Assembly (NCBI RefSeq): GCF_007197555.1
Contig: NZ_CP041614.1
Location: 5,820,001-5,884,000 of the forward strand
Reading direction: 5' to 3'
Source: Shewanella psychropiezotolerans
Lineage (GTDB): Bacteria; Pseudomonadota; Gammaproteobacteria; Enterobacterales; Shewanellaceae
Length of the DNA stretch: 64,000 bases
The position numbers and the translations under genes were made by a program. Each line of letters opens with the position of its first letter. Positions within the stretch are counted from its first letter, which is position 1. Below are positions 18,712 to 27,462 of this stretch, piece after piece. A model generated the notes under the pieces. The model was not told the origin of the DNA and searched no databases. It worked only from the letters and a program-made list of their open reading frames with translations.

Positions 18712-19176
18712 TTATCTCAATGCTTTGAGCAAGGCTTCACTAGAATCAAAAATTATCACATCGACTATTTTAAGCTTATCTAATCTGATCAATGTCGCCT
18801 TATCTTTCTCACCGGGTAGCATCTTAGTTACATCTCCATCCCTATCCAGCCCCATGGAAAAAGGCAGATCTTTCATCTGAGGAATAGCCACGAACCTGGC
18901 AATCAATGAAGGCATGCCACTGATATCCGCCACATACACTAAATGATCCTGGCCTTGTTCATTACCGTCCTTGAGCAGCTCGAGGGCTTCCTTGATGATA
19001 TCGCCACCTTTCATGTTGCGGCTAAACAACAGCACCTCAGTACCAGAAGACACTACCACTTCATTTTCAAACTGATCTTGCAGTTGGAACGAGGAGATAA
19101 GCTCGCCTTCGGCATAGAAAGATGCCTGAGCAAAGCCAGCAAACAGGGTACAGATGGCAAAAATAAGTGCTCTCAT
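18712..19176 (-). CDS. Secreted protein of unknown function, thioredoxin-like layout
   Basis: A 154-residue protein with a clear signal peptide (MRALIFAICTLFAGFAQA, cleavage near SFYAEG). The mature part alternates predicted strands and helices: ISSFQLQDQFENEV, EVLLFSRNMKGGDIIKEALELL, HLVYVADISGMPSLIARFV, LPFSMGLDRDGDVT, ATLIRLDKLKIVDVIIF. This order resembles a thioredoxin/YtfJ-type fold but there is no CXXC, so no redox role is claimed. It is monocistronic. Confidence 0.75.
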   Translation of the reverse strand: MRALIFAICTLFAGFAQASFYAEGELISSFQLQDQFENEVVVSSGTEVLLFSRNMKGGDIIKEALELLKDGNEQGQDHLVYVADISGMPSLIARFVAIPQMKDLPFSMGLDRDGDVTKMLPGEKDKATLIRLDKLKIVDVIIFDSSEALLKALR

Positions 19177-19413
19177 GATTTATTAGCTCCTGAATTAAGT
19201 CATATAAGGCAACAGAGTATCCTACCCCAGCTGATATCACCGCAAGCGTCGCACCAATTCATGATCTTCTTCACGTTGAATCTCAAGTTGCACAAGATGC
19301 CAACTGGAAATCCGGCAAATTACTAACAATATAACTACAAATATCAACAGATATGGGTAACATGATCATCCAGCCTCAGCATCTAGCTCTGCAGTTATTT
19401 TAAAGGACAAGTT

Positions 19414-20247
19414 ATGACGGAAGATCATCTACAACAGGAGATCCAGCAACTACAAAATGTATATTCGCTGATCACCGAATTTTTAGTGCAATACAGTTTC
19501 CGCCTAGTGGGTGCACTCTTCATCTTCTTGATAGGTCTTTGGCTCGCAGCTAAAGTCTCAAACCTAGTCACCAGACAGTTTGAAAAACACGGCATAGATC
19601 TCACCCTCAGCAGCTTCGTCAGTAATCTGGTACGCATACTGATCATCATCATGGTGGCCATCATCTCCTTAGGCAAACTGGGGATCAGTATCACGCCTAT
19701 GGTTGCTGCGATAGGTGCCGCTTCTCTCGGCGCAGGTTTGGCAATACAGGGCATGCTGTCTAACTACGCGGCAGGTATCACTATCATAGTGACCCGGCCT
19801 TTTGTGGTGGGTAATACCATCACAGTGAAAGAGGTCACGGGTATAGTCAAAGATATCTTCTTGGGCATGACAGTGCTAACCAATGAGGAGGGGGAGCAGA
19901 TAAATATACCCAATAAACATATAGTCGGCGAGATACTGCATAACTCCTTTGCCAACAAGCTAGTCGAAACTCAGTTCAACATCAGTTATAAATCCGATCC
20001 AGAGCAGGTCACGGCACTGGCTGAAGAGATCTTAGCCGCAAGCCCTAATGTATATCAGGACAAGGGCGCTCATGTGGGCATCAATGGCTTCAACAGTATA
20101 GGTATCGAAATAGGCATACGTTACTGGGTGCCGACACAGACCTATTATCAGGATAAGTACCAAACCAACTTAGCCATTTATAAGGCACTCAACACCGCTG
20201 GCATCGAGATCCCATGCCCGATAAGAGAAGTCCACATCGAAAGATAG
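19414..20247 (+). CDS. MscS-type mechanosensitive channel
   Basis: A 277-residue small-conductance mechanosensitive channel. Three N-terminal helices are visible (about residues 24-47, 65-88, 92-125). The pore-lining third helix has the glycine/alanine pattern GAASLGAGLAIQGMLSNYAAGI, and the beta domain reads RPFVVGNTITVKEVTGIVKDI. The length is close to E. coli MscS (286). It relieves turgor on osmotic downshock in the inner membrane. Spacing from the ATG at 19414 to AAAGGA is about 8 bases. Confidence 0.95.
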   Translation: MTEDHLQQEIQQLQNVYSLITEFLVQYSFRLVGALFIFLIGLWLAAKVSNLVTRQFEKHGIDLTLSSFVSNLVRILIIIMVAIISLGKLGISITPMVAAIGAASLGAGLAIQGMLSNYAAGITIIVTRPFVVGNTITVKEVTGIVKDIFLGMTVLTNEEGEQINIPNKHIVGEILHNSFANKLVETQFNISYKSDPEQVTALAEEILAASPNVYQDKGAHVGINGFNSIGIEIGIRYWVPTQTYYQDKYQTNLAIYKALNTAGIEIPCPIREVHIER

Positions 20248-20638
20248 CCATATATAGAGCCTATTTCTCTACAGGCCAGATCACACGTTAATTCGTTTTC
20301 CTTATTAATATTAAGTTAAGGCTTACTATTAATAAGGAGTTAAATCTCATCAATAATATACAAGACAAGATTAAACCAACTTAAATCGCATAAAATTCAA
20401 TAAGATGAACAAAAACTTGTTATGTATACCTCTATTCAAACAAAACTATCACCAAAATAAAATCACTTAAAAGCTTAAGTGAATCTTAAGCACCACAAGG
20501 GTTTGACCCTATATATAATAAATTCAAATAATCATTATAAGAGATACTCTATCGATCAAATCCGCAGTTTCCCCCAAAATGCGTCCCATAGAAACAAAAC
20601 ACATAATGATTTTGAAATTTCCATTAGGGAGCACAAAG
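20248..20638. promoter_or_regulatory. AT-rich leader region of the OmpA-like gene
   Basis: About 390 bases. An 11-base perfect inverted repeat CCTTATTAATA/TATTAATAAGG (20300-20337, 16-base loop) follows the mscS gene. A possible sigma-70 promoter is TTGACC at 20503 with AATAAT 18 bases downstream (20527), leaving a leader of about 100 bases. TAGGGAG precedes the ATG at 20639. Confidence 0.4.
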
Positions 20639-21655
20639 ATGAAAAAATCACTACTAGCTATCGCACTGATGAGCGTTTTCTCATATGCAAACGCAGCAGA
20701 TGTCGACAACACTTGGTACATAGGTGCCGGCGCAGGCCAGAGCAACTTCGAGGGTGTTGATGTAACAGGCGATTACCTAGGTGACGATAGTGACTTAGCC
20801 TGGAACGCTATCCTAGGTTACCAGCTAAACAAATACTTCGCCGTAGAAGCTGGCTGGCAAGACCTTGGTACTCTTGATGATAATCATATGCGTACCGACA
20901 ATGGCCAAAACATCGAAGTCGACGGTTTTACACTGGGCTTAGTTGGCACACTTCCACTTAACGAAAAGTGGTTCTTAACTGGTGAAGCCGGTGCTTATCA
21001 ATACCACATCGCCCATCAGATGACTGCTGACCAATATGTCAGTGATACAGATACCGCTGCTTACTTCGGTGCAGGTGTTGGTTACAACATCACAGACTCT
21101 CTAGCTATATCAGCTAAATACCGCCGCTTTGCAGGTATCGATGAAAATGCATGGAACACGGCAAATATGGATGCACAAACTGTAGGCATTCAAATGACTT
21201 ACCGTTTCGGTGTGACTCCAACTCAGACTGCGGCCGTACTACCAGCAGTGATCAAAGAGACTAAGCCTGCACCACGTCCAGAGCCAGTCTACGAGACGAA
21301 AGTTGAAAAGAGCAGCATTGCCGTACTGTTCGGTTTTGATTCTTCAGAGCTAAGCAGTACAGCTCAGGCGAAACTTGACGAAGTCGTTCGTCTCTCTAAG
21401 AAGCATGACAGCGATGCCATCATGCTTATCGGCCAGGCTGATAATCAAGGCGATGCAAGCTACAACCAGAAGCTTTCTGAAGCACGTGTACAGCATGTTG
21501 AAGACTACCTGACGTCTCACGGCGTTGAAGTTCAGCAGCTAGATCACCAGGCATCTGGTGAGCAAGATGCTCATGCTAACTCGACTCAAGAGCGAGCTCT
21601 CGAACGTCGCGTTATCATCACTCTAACCAGTGAAAGCCAAGTTATTGCATCTTAG
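20639..21655 (+). CDS. OmpA-like outer membrane protein
   Basis: A 338-residue protein: a signal peptide ending YANAAD, an N-terminal 8-strand barrel (DNTWYIGAGAGQSNFE to TYRFGVTPTQ, about residues 22-198), a proline-rich hinge (KPAPRPEPVYE), and a C-terminal OmpA/MotB peptidoglycan-binding domain (IAVLFGFDSSELSSTAQAKLDEV, LSEARVQHVEDYL, ERALERRVIITL). It links the outer membrane to the cell wall. The ATG at 20639 (MKKSLLAI) is chosen from the signal peptide. In the C-terminal domain the common GHTD reads GQADNQGD, so one usual position is changed. Confidence 0.95.
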   Translation: MKKSLLAIALMSVFSYANAADVDNTWYIGAGAGQSNFEGVDVTGDYLGDDSDLAWNAILGYQLNKYFAVEAGWQDLGTLDDNHMRTDNGQNIEVDGFTLGLVGTLPLNEKWFLTGEAGAYQYHIAHQMTADQYVSDTDTAAYFGAGVGYNITDSLAISAKYRRFAGIDENAWNTANMDAQTVGIQMTYRFGVTPTQTAAVLPAVIKETKPAPRPEPVYETKVEKSSIAVLFGFDSSELSSTAQAKLDEVVRLSKKHDSDAIMLIGQADNQGDASYNQKLSEARVQHVEDYLTSHGVEVQQLDHQASGEQDAHANSTQERALERRVIITLTSESQVIAS

Positions 21656-21723
21656 ACTTGAGATGTAACTCTGGAGGCCAGGGATAGGCCTTTAGTGTGT
21701 TAGCGCACAAATTTGTCAGAGCA

Positions 21724-22174
21724 TATGGACCCGACCACTCTAGGATTGAGTATCTGACTATAGAAAGGATTCACTATCTCTGGAAAGGAAATGCTAGAGG
21801 CCAGAAGACAACCTATTAAGGATAATAGGTTGTTGAACATGGATAGATAGACTTCGGCTAGGCAGGAAGCTAGTTACACAAGATGTGTAAGTCAGAAGCA
21901 GATGGAACGAGTTACTTCATTCATGCGGGATGCACCAGAACCAGGACGTACTGGTTTGAAGTGAAATTAATATAAACGATGAATTTGTACCAGATACGGA
22001 TAACACAGTTTAATCAGGCGGAATGCCTGAGCCTAGGTAAGGATATTTGGGCTGTTAAACAAGATGGAACTTTTAAAAGGATTTAGGCTAAAAGGAAAGA
22101 ATTTATCCCTCTTAATCAATACACTTGGTTAAGATGCAAGTTTGTGACCCCTAAGGCCAAGGATGGCCTTTTTT
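21724..22174 (+). ncRNA. csrB: CsrB-type small RNA sequestering CsrA
   Basis: A 450-base stretch without coding potential, carrying about 18 GGA motifs between 21727 and 22163, many in predicted hairpin loops. The clearest are AACCTATTA-AGGA-TAATAGGTT (21810-21831), CAGGC-GGAAT-GCCTG (about 22015-22029), AACCAG-GACGTA-CTGGTT (about 21949-21966), and the terminator AAGGCC-AAGGAT-GGCCTT followed by T6 (22153-22174), whose loop also shows AGGA. This is the architecture of CsrB/CsrC RNAs, which titrate the regulator CsrA under BarA/UvrY control. The 3' end is well set by the terminator; the 5' end is uncertain by about 50 bases. No UvrY box was confidently found. Confidence 0.85.
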
Positions 22175-22251
22175 CACGTCTTATATCTATGCTGAAATCA
22201 TTTTTTCATCTATAGTCAAACAGTTATGAGATCATACCTTAGAGCTGCTGG

Positions 22252-23211
22252 ATGCCATTAAAAAGAAATTTCGATCTACTTAAAGAATGTGACCTAAATC
22301 TATTGATCGCCTTATCTGTGCTGTTAAAAGAAGCACATGTAACAAAAGCAGCGAAAGAGCTTGGCTTATCTCAATCAGCCATGAGTCAGGTGCTCAAACG
22401 CCTAAGATTAATGTTCGAAGATCCTCTGTTGGTGAAGAGCCACAACGGCATGACACTCACCAACAAGGCGACGGCTATAGAGCAAGATCTCAAGCCTCTG
22501 CTCAATCGAGTCATCAGCATACTAGAGGGAGATGAATTCGATCCGGCCACTGCGCAGGGGCGGATCAGAGTCATGATGAATGACGTTATCGCTCAGCTGT
22601 GTATTACACGTTTAATTAAAGATCTGGACAAGTATGCACCAGGCATAGAGCTTGAATATGTCACCCAGAAGACCCAAGGTTTTAAGATGCTCAGACGTGG
22701 GCACATAGATCTTATTGTCGGTTTTTATGACAATGTACCTAAACCAATAAAGAGTAGAGTCATTGCTCATTACCCTTGGCAGATGGTGACACTCGATAAG
22801 AATGCGGCTCAATATAGTGAAAGCTTACATCGAGGTGACAATGTCAGCGATGAGAGTCCATTTCAACTTCTGAGATACCTGTATCAGGAACATAATCAGA
22901 TCCATGTCATCAATGCGCTGAAGACCATCAACGCCGAGGATGCATCTTACTCACTATCATCGGGCTCTTTAGGCACTATGATACAGGCCTTGACAGCACC
23001 CAAAACGGCAACCTTGGTACCTCATTTCTCAACTGGCGTGCTAAAGGAGCGTAATACAGAAGATTTTATCTGGCTCGGGGAGCCTATCGAGTTGGAGCTT
23101 AAAGTGTGCTGGAACATACATCATCGAAATAGTAAATTGCAGAAATGGTTTAGAACGCTTATTTCATCGATTCTTATTGAACAGTTAACCGATAAAGATG
23201 TCATTAAATGA
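22252..23211 (+). CDS. LysR family regulator A of a tandem pair
   Basis: A 319-residue LysR-type regulator. The N-terminal helix-turn-helix (DLNLLIALSVLLKEAHVTKAAKEL, LSQSAMSQVLKRLR) spans about residues 12-70; the effector domain has the Shewanella/Vibrio-type segment RGHIDLIVGFYDN. Its stop overlaps the start of the next LysR gene by four bases (ATGA at 23208), so the two are translated together. The target genes are unknown; the divergent or flanking genes give no hint. Confidence 0.92.
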   Translation: MPLKRNFDLLKECDLNLLIALSVLLKEAHVTKAAKELGLSQSAMSQVLKRLRLMFEDPLLVKSHNGMTLTNKATAIEQDLKPLLNRVISILEGDEFDPATAQGRIRVMMNDVIAQLCITRLIKDLDKYAPGIELEYVTQKTQGFKMLRRGHIDLIVGFYDNVPKPIKSRVIAHYPWQMVTLDKNAAQYSESLHRGDNVSDESPFQLLRYLYQEHNQIHVINALKTINAEDASYSLSSGSLGTMIQALTAPKTATLVPHFSTGVLKERNTEDFIWLGEPIELELKVCWNIHHRNSKLQKWFRTLISSILIEQLTDKDVIK

Positions 23212-24149
23212 ACCACTCGGATCTAAAAATAATTCAACGTTGCGATCTTAACCTACTGCTGAGCCTGACAGTGTTGATCGAGGAGCAGAGCGTTTCCAAG
23301 AGTGCCGAACGCCTCGATATATCTCAACCAGCCATGAGTCAAAATTTAAAGAAACTACGCCATTTATTCGACGAAGCCTTGTTTATTAAACATGGTCAAG
23401 GCATTAAGGCGACGGAGAAGGCGCTGGCTTTATTACCCAACTTGCTGGAATGGCTGGAAATGAGCAGTCGATTAATATTGCAAAAAACCTTCGATCCTAA
23501 AGAAGTACATGGCGTCATTCGAATCGCATTTATCGATAGCATGACGTCCGAAATTGTCCCTCAGATACTCAAGATGGTGATGCAAACGGCACCTAATGTC
23601 GAATTGGAGTTCTTACATCAACCTAAAGATATGTTTGCCATGTTAGAGTCAGGGGAAATTGACCTCTGCGCCGGAGGTAAAGTCGTGCCCCCGGCAAACA
23701 TATACGGTCGTCATATCACCAGAGATAAGTTTTGTATCGCTTCCAGTCCGGATCATCCCATCAATCAGTTGGTCAAGCCTAGTCTGGAGGAGATTTTCAG
23801 TTTCGATACAGCGGAGTATTCATCCTCCAGTGCAGCCGAGACACAGGTTAATCAGTTAGTGCAGGCCCATAACCTGACTCGAAAAGTCAGCTTCTCCAGT
23901 AGCTCTATGTTGGTTCTCAGAAATGGATTACTGGCGGGAAAACATATCGCTTTTCTTTCCGATACCATTATCCATAATACCTATTGGCAAGATAAACTGG
24001 CCTTCATTCACCATGAAGAGATGCCAGTAATTGAGAGTGCTTTGTATTGGCACGCAAGAGTCCATAAGGACCCACTCATCCAATGGTTTAAAGATTACTG
24101 CCTGAGTATAACCGACTCTTTCAGATCGAGCAGCAGCCTCAGAGACTGA
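23208..24149 (+). CDS. LysR family regulator B of a tandem pair
   Basis: A 313-residue LysR-type regulator, a diverged paralogue of the preceding one: DLNLLLSLTVLIEEQSVSKSAERL and ISQPAMSQNLKKLR align with the first protein's DNA-binding helix. Residues from about 90 form the effector domain (ESGEIDLCAGGKVVP). Cotranslation with a paralogue is unusual for this family and suggests hetero-oligomers or two-effector control. Confidence 0.92.
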   Translation: MNHSDLKIIQRCDLNLLLSLTVLIEEQSVSKSAERLDISQPAMSQNLKKLRHLFDEALFIKHGQGIKATEKALALLPNLLEWLEMSSRLILQKTFDPKEVHGVIRIAFIDSMTSEIVPQILKMVMQTAPNVELEFLHQPKDMFAMLESGEIDLCAGGKVVPPANIYGRHITRDKFCIASSPDHPINQLVKPSLEEIFSFDTAEYSSSSAAETQVNQLVQAHNLTRKVSFSSSSMLVLRNGLLAGKHIAFLSDTIIHNTYWQDKLAFIHHEEMPVIESALYWHARVHKDPLIQWFKDYCLSITDSFRSSSSLRD

Positions 24150-24193
24150 CCCACAAGATCCCAGAAGTGCAAAACACAGCCTAACTTAGGCAG

Positions 24194-25102
24194 CTAGAGA
24201 CCCCGCTGCCATTCCTGCCTGAGTATGGTTTCCTGAGGTCTATGTATCGCACCCTCAACTTGGGCAAGCAACTCGCTCTTGTCCTTGCCCAATACACCTT
24301 TAAGCACCAGATAATTCGATGCATGATCCGAACGAAATATCGTTTTATTCAACTCCAAATTCTGCAACAGGGTATGCATCTCCCTGAACAATCCCATCTG
24401 ATCGGGCAGTTGAAAAAGGCCGCCATAAGCCTTATCCATTCTCTGTGTGCCCAAAGGCAGCGTCACGACTAGAGTCGAAAGGAATTCTGGCTGAGCCGCA
24501 TTCATCAATCGAGCCGAGTTTATCGCATGTTGATGGGACAAGTCGACACCACCAAGTCCGTTGAGAATCATCACAGAAGACTTAATACCGGCAGCCTTTA
24601 TCTTATTCAGCGCCTCTAGAGAGGACGCATAGGTCTCTCCTTTTTCGATGCGTTTGAGCACCTCATCATCGCCACTCTCACAGCCGATATAGAGCAAAGA
24701 CAAGCCTAGCTCCCTCAATCTAAGCAACTGTTCTGGGCTCTTGTTTTTCAAGTTTCTCGGCAAGCAGTAACTGCTTATTCTCGTGACTTGAGGCAAGTGC
24801 TCCCTGATCAACAAACAGATCTCTTCCAGTCTGGAAAAAGGCAGGCTCATGGCATCGCCGTCAGCCAGAAAAACACGACTTACACTCACTCCCCGACGAG
24901 CCACCGCCTTAATATCATCGGCCACTTTATCCAGTTTCTGGGCGCGAAAGCGTTTCTGTGGTGCCGTGTACATGTCGCAGAAGCTGCATTTATTCCAGCT
25001 ACAACCATTAGTCACCTGCAAAATAAGTGACTTCCACTCAGATGGGGGACGAAACACAGGCTCGATATAATTCAGCAAGTTAACCTCTTCTAATAAACTC
25101 AC
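24194..25102 (-). CDS. Radical SAM enzyme of unknown substrate
   Basis: A 302-residue radical SAM protein. The cluster motif NGCSWNKCSFCDMY is CX4CX2C rather than the common CX3CX2C, a spacing known in some families. The rest of the (beta/alpha)6 barrel follows: FLADGDAMSLPFSRLEEI, LSLLYIGCESGDDEVLKRIEKG (SAM-binding GCESGDDEVL), VMILNGLGG. No SPASM or B12 domain is seen. It is monocistronic, so the substrate cannot be inferred. Confidence 0.9.
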   Translation of the reverse strand: MSLLEEVNLLNYIEPVFRPPSEWKSLILQVTNGCSWNKCSFCDMYTAPQKRFRAQKLDKVADDIKAVARRGVSVSRVFLADGDAMSLPFSRLEEICLLIREHLPQVTRISSYCLPRNLKNKSPEQLLRLRELGLSLLYIGCESGDDEVLKRIEKGETYASSLEALNKIKAAGIKSSVMILNGLGGVDLSHQHAINSARLMNAAQPEFLSTLVVTLPLGTQRMDKAYGGLFQLPDQMGLFREMHTLLQNLELNKTIFRSDHASNYLVLKGVLGKDKSELLAQVEGAIHRPQETILRQEWQRGL

Positions 25103-25299
25103 ACCTAATAAACTGTGAACTCGCTCTCAAGAAAGACTTTTATCTACTTATAAATAAGTATACGATGATTCAGTTCAATTTTCGTTCAGTAATGAGCTGT
25201 TACTATAACACTTCACCTAGCCTCAATTCGAGGATAAGTGAGCGCACAAAGTGCGTAAACAGACAGGCAGCATCGGCCTGCATACGTGAAGATAAAAAT

Positions 25300-25545
25300 A
25301 TGCAAATAGCACAACAACTGCAAGATAGGCGAAGCACCATCCCGGAGCAAAGCGAACATTGGCACTCAATGAGCGCCGAGCAAAAGATGGCGCTATACAG
25401 CCTACATCGATTCGGATATCGACTCTTGTTTGTCCGCCATTTGCCCTCTGGACCATTAGCGGTGATCGCACAGCATAACCAAGTGGCGAGTATCTGCCAG
25501 CAGGGTGAGGTTGATTTCGACACTAAGGTCCAGCTAAGGGAATAA
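25300..25545 (+). CDS. Small conserved-looking protein of unknown function
   Basis: An 81-residue soluble protein (MQIAQQLQDRRSTIPEQSE...): helical N-half, then strand-like GYRLLFVRHLPSGPLAVIAQHNQVASICQQGEVDF. The ATG at 25300 is preferred over 25165, whose extra 45 residues are low complexity and Cys/Arg rich in a non-coding manner. No family is recognised. A terminator follows at 25571. Confidence 0.6.
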   Translation: MQIAQQLQDRRSTIPEQSEHWHSMSAEQKMALYSLHRFGYRLLFVRHLPSGPLAVIAQHNQVASICQQGEVDFDTKVQLRE

Positions 25546-25570
25546 ACCTCAATTTATTGCGGTAATACCC

Positions 25571-25610
25571 AAAAGAGGAGCACTCCACTAATCTCTGGAG
25601 TGCTCCTTTT
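25571..25610. terminator. Bidirectional terminator
   Basis: A 12-base stem AGGAGCACTCCA/TGGAGTGCTCCT with A4 and T4 flanks, between the small plus-strand gene and the convergent acetyltransferase gene, whose stop it touches. Confidence 0.88.
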
Positions 25611-26073
25611 ATTTACCGGTTTTATAGAGCATATCCAGATGTGGTATCCCATCTTCCAGATACACCTCGGACACAGGCTCGAAGCCTAACTTCTGATAGA
25701 AACTCTTCAAGTATTCCTGACCACCTAACTGAATATTCTCATTGGGCCAATAGGTATAAGCGACCCTCATAGATTCAGTCATCAGTAGATGGGCGACACC
25801 AGCTCCCCTGGCTTGCTCCGCCACCGCCACACGACCAATACTAACCTCTGGATAACTTACACCGGGGGCTAATACTCGCGCATAGGCCACAATATCACCC
25901 AGAAGATTTCGTCCAAGTAAATGCCGTGTTTCACTGTGTCTATCTTTATCATCCAGCTCCGGATAAGGACAATTTTGCTCCACCACGAAGATATCTACCC
26001 TAAGCTTCAGCAGCTCATATAACTCATCGACCGAGAGTGCATTAAACGCCAATTCATTCCACTGCATTTTCAT
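25609..26073 (-). CDS. GNAT acetyltransferase, ElaA-like
   Basis: A 154-residue N-acetyltransferase. The opening WNELAFNALSVDELYELLKLRVDIFVVEQNCPYPELDDKD is the ElaA hallmark. The acetyl-CoA site reads IGRVAVAEQARGAGVAHLLM (motif A, Q/RxxGxG/A) and the C-terminal QEYLKSFYQKLGFEPVSEVYLEDGIPHLDM completes the fold. Substrate unknown. ATG at 26073 or 26067 are both possible starts. Confidence 0.92.
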   Translation of the reverse strand: MKMQWNELAFNALSVDELYELLKLRVDIFVVEQNCPYPELDDKDRHSETRHLLGRNLLGDIVAYARVLAPGVSYPEVSIGRVAVAEQARGAGVAHLLMTESMRVAYTYWPNENIQLGGQEYLKSFYQKLGFEPVSEVYLEDGIPHLDMLYKTGK

Positions 26074-26130
26074 TCTCCGCCAAAGTAAAAGATCAGTCTA
26101 TCACAGGCATCTTCAATCTAAATATGCTGT

Positions 26131-27318
26131 TTAAAATACTCGATAGTGCAGCGGTGAATAGCCTTTCTGCATTGCATCAACCATTCTCAGCATCACAGGA
26201 AGTGAATGCTTGAAGAAGATTTCATAACCCTCACAGAGAACATTGAGATCTTCACCATTATCACTACTAGCGACTCTGTTCTTTGGACAGCCCCCGTTGC
26301 ATAAAGGTTTAAAATCACATTGCAGACATTTTTGGCTTAATGACTCGTGTTTATCTTGGCCAAAATTGACTTGTTGCTCAGAACTCACCATGGCCGAGAA
26401 GGAGGCCTTGTTCTGGTGAATATTACCAAGCTTGTATTCATCATAACCATAATGATCACAGCTAAAAACTTCTCCATTGGACTCGATCATGAGTTGCTGA
26501 CCACAGGTATCGGCGTGGTGGCACATCTGGCTCTGCTGCCCCATTAGAATCATCAGGCAGTTTTCAAAGAATTGGACATAAATTTTACCTATGTCGTTTT
26601 CTACCCACTCATCGAATACTTCACACAGAAATTGTCCCCATTGTTTACCCGAAATGGTCCAGTCATAATCGAATCTGCGATCCATTTCATGATCGATACA
26701 AGGCTGAAATTGCAGATAAGTGCTGCCGTTATCCTTTAAAAACTGATAGATCTGCTTCCCGTGGCGATAACTCTTATTATTAATCACTGTGAGTGTATTG
26801 AAATCAACCTTATGCTGTTGCAGATGACGCATGCCTCGCATGGTTCTTTCGAATGAGGAATGTCCGCTTTTATCAATACGAGCAATATCATTGATAAGTT
26901 GCGGACCATCTATGCTGATCCCAACCATAAAGTGATGCTTAGCGAAGAAAGCGGCCCAACGATCATTAATTAAGGTGCCATTGGTTTGAATTGTGTTTTG
27001 GATGGGTGTGGCGGATTTTTGCTGCTGCTGTAATTCAATGGCAGAGCGATAGAAGTCTAATCCTCTCATCATAGGCTCACCGCCATGCCAGATAAAATCG
27101 ACAACACCAGCCTGTTCAGGTTGTGACTTCATATGATTAACAATCATTTTCGCTAATGTCGCTTCATCCATTCCTGGCTTTTGCTTATCTTCATTTTTGA
27201 GGTAATAGCAATAGTGACAATCCAAATTGCATTTAGCACTTTCAGATTTAATAAAGAGGCTATATGGCATTATTGGTGCCGGATCAGATGCCACTGTCAT
27301 CCTATTACCTTCTTTCAT
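26131..27318 (-). CDS. Anaerobic sulfatase-maturating enzyme (radical SAM/SPASM)
   Basis: A 395-residue radical SAM protein that oxidises an active-site Ser or Cys of sulfatases to formylglycine without oxygen. Signatures: SAKCNLDCHYCYY (CX3CX2C, about residues 30-37), WHGGEPMMRG, NGTLIND, GISIDGP, and a C-terminal SPASM region with auxiliary-cluster cysteines (CDHYGYDEYKLGNI, CLQCDFKPLCNGGCPKNR). A Ser-type sulfatase lies 4 kb away (31109-32647), its probable substrate. It is divergent from a DUF1254 gene across a 144-base AT-rich region, so the two may share control. The start is at 27318, or the later Met at codon 7. Confidence 0.93.
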   Translation of the reverse strand: MKEGNRMTVASDPAPIMPYSLFIKSESAKCNLDCHYCYYLKNEDKQKPGMDEATLAKMIVNHMKSQPEQAGVVDFIWHGGEPMMRGLDFYRSAIELQQQQKSATPIQNTIQTNGTLINDRWAAFFAKHHFMVGISIDGPQLINDIARIDKSGHSSFERTMRGMRHLQQHKVDFNTLTVINNKSYRHGKQIYQFLKDNGSTYLQFQPCIDHEMDRRFDYDWTISGKQWGQFLCEVFDEWVENDIGKIYVQFFENCLMILMGQQSQMCHHADTCGQQLMIESNGEVFSCDHYGYDEYKLGNIHQNKASFSAMVSSEQQVNFGQDKHESLSQKCLQCDFKPLCNGGCPKNRVASSDNGEDLNVLCEGYEIFFKHSLPVMLRMVDAMQKGYSPLHYRVF

Positions 27319-27462
27319 AAAAATTATCGATTGTTATTAATTTATGCAATTTTATTGACCCAGTCGAATTGATATTTTTAATAGTGGTTATTCATTCTTT
27401 TAATTGTTAATTACGACTAAGAGTCGCTAGCCTTTGCTGATATCTATGAAAGAGGCGTTAAT

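Noticed and set aside
20479..20760. 93-codon frame overlapping the OmpA start
   Set aside because: It overlaps the OmpA signal peptide in another frame and has no supporting features.
21724..22174. Group II intron, retron or other large structured RNA
   Set aside because: No reverse transcriptase and no intron end signature; the dense GGA loops and GGA terminator fit CsrB far better.
25165..25299. N-terminal extension of the small protein at 25300
   Set aside because: The extra 45 residues are Cys/Arg/Ser rich without fold or ribosome-binding site; the later ATG fits better.
26131..27318. Peptide-modifying (RiPP) radical SAM protein
   Set aside because: The SPASM layout and the presence of a Ser-type sulfatase in the locus fit a sulfatase maturase, and no precursor peptide was seen nearby.
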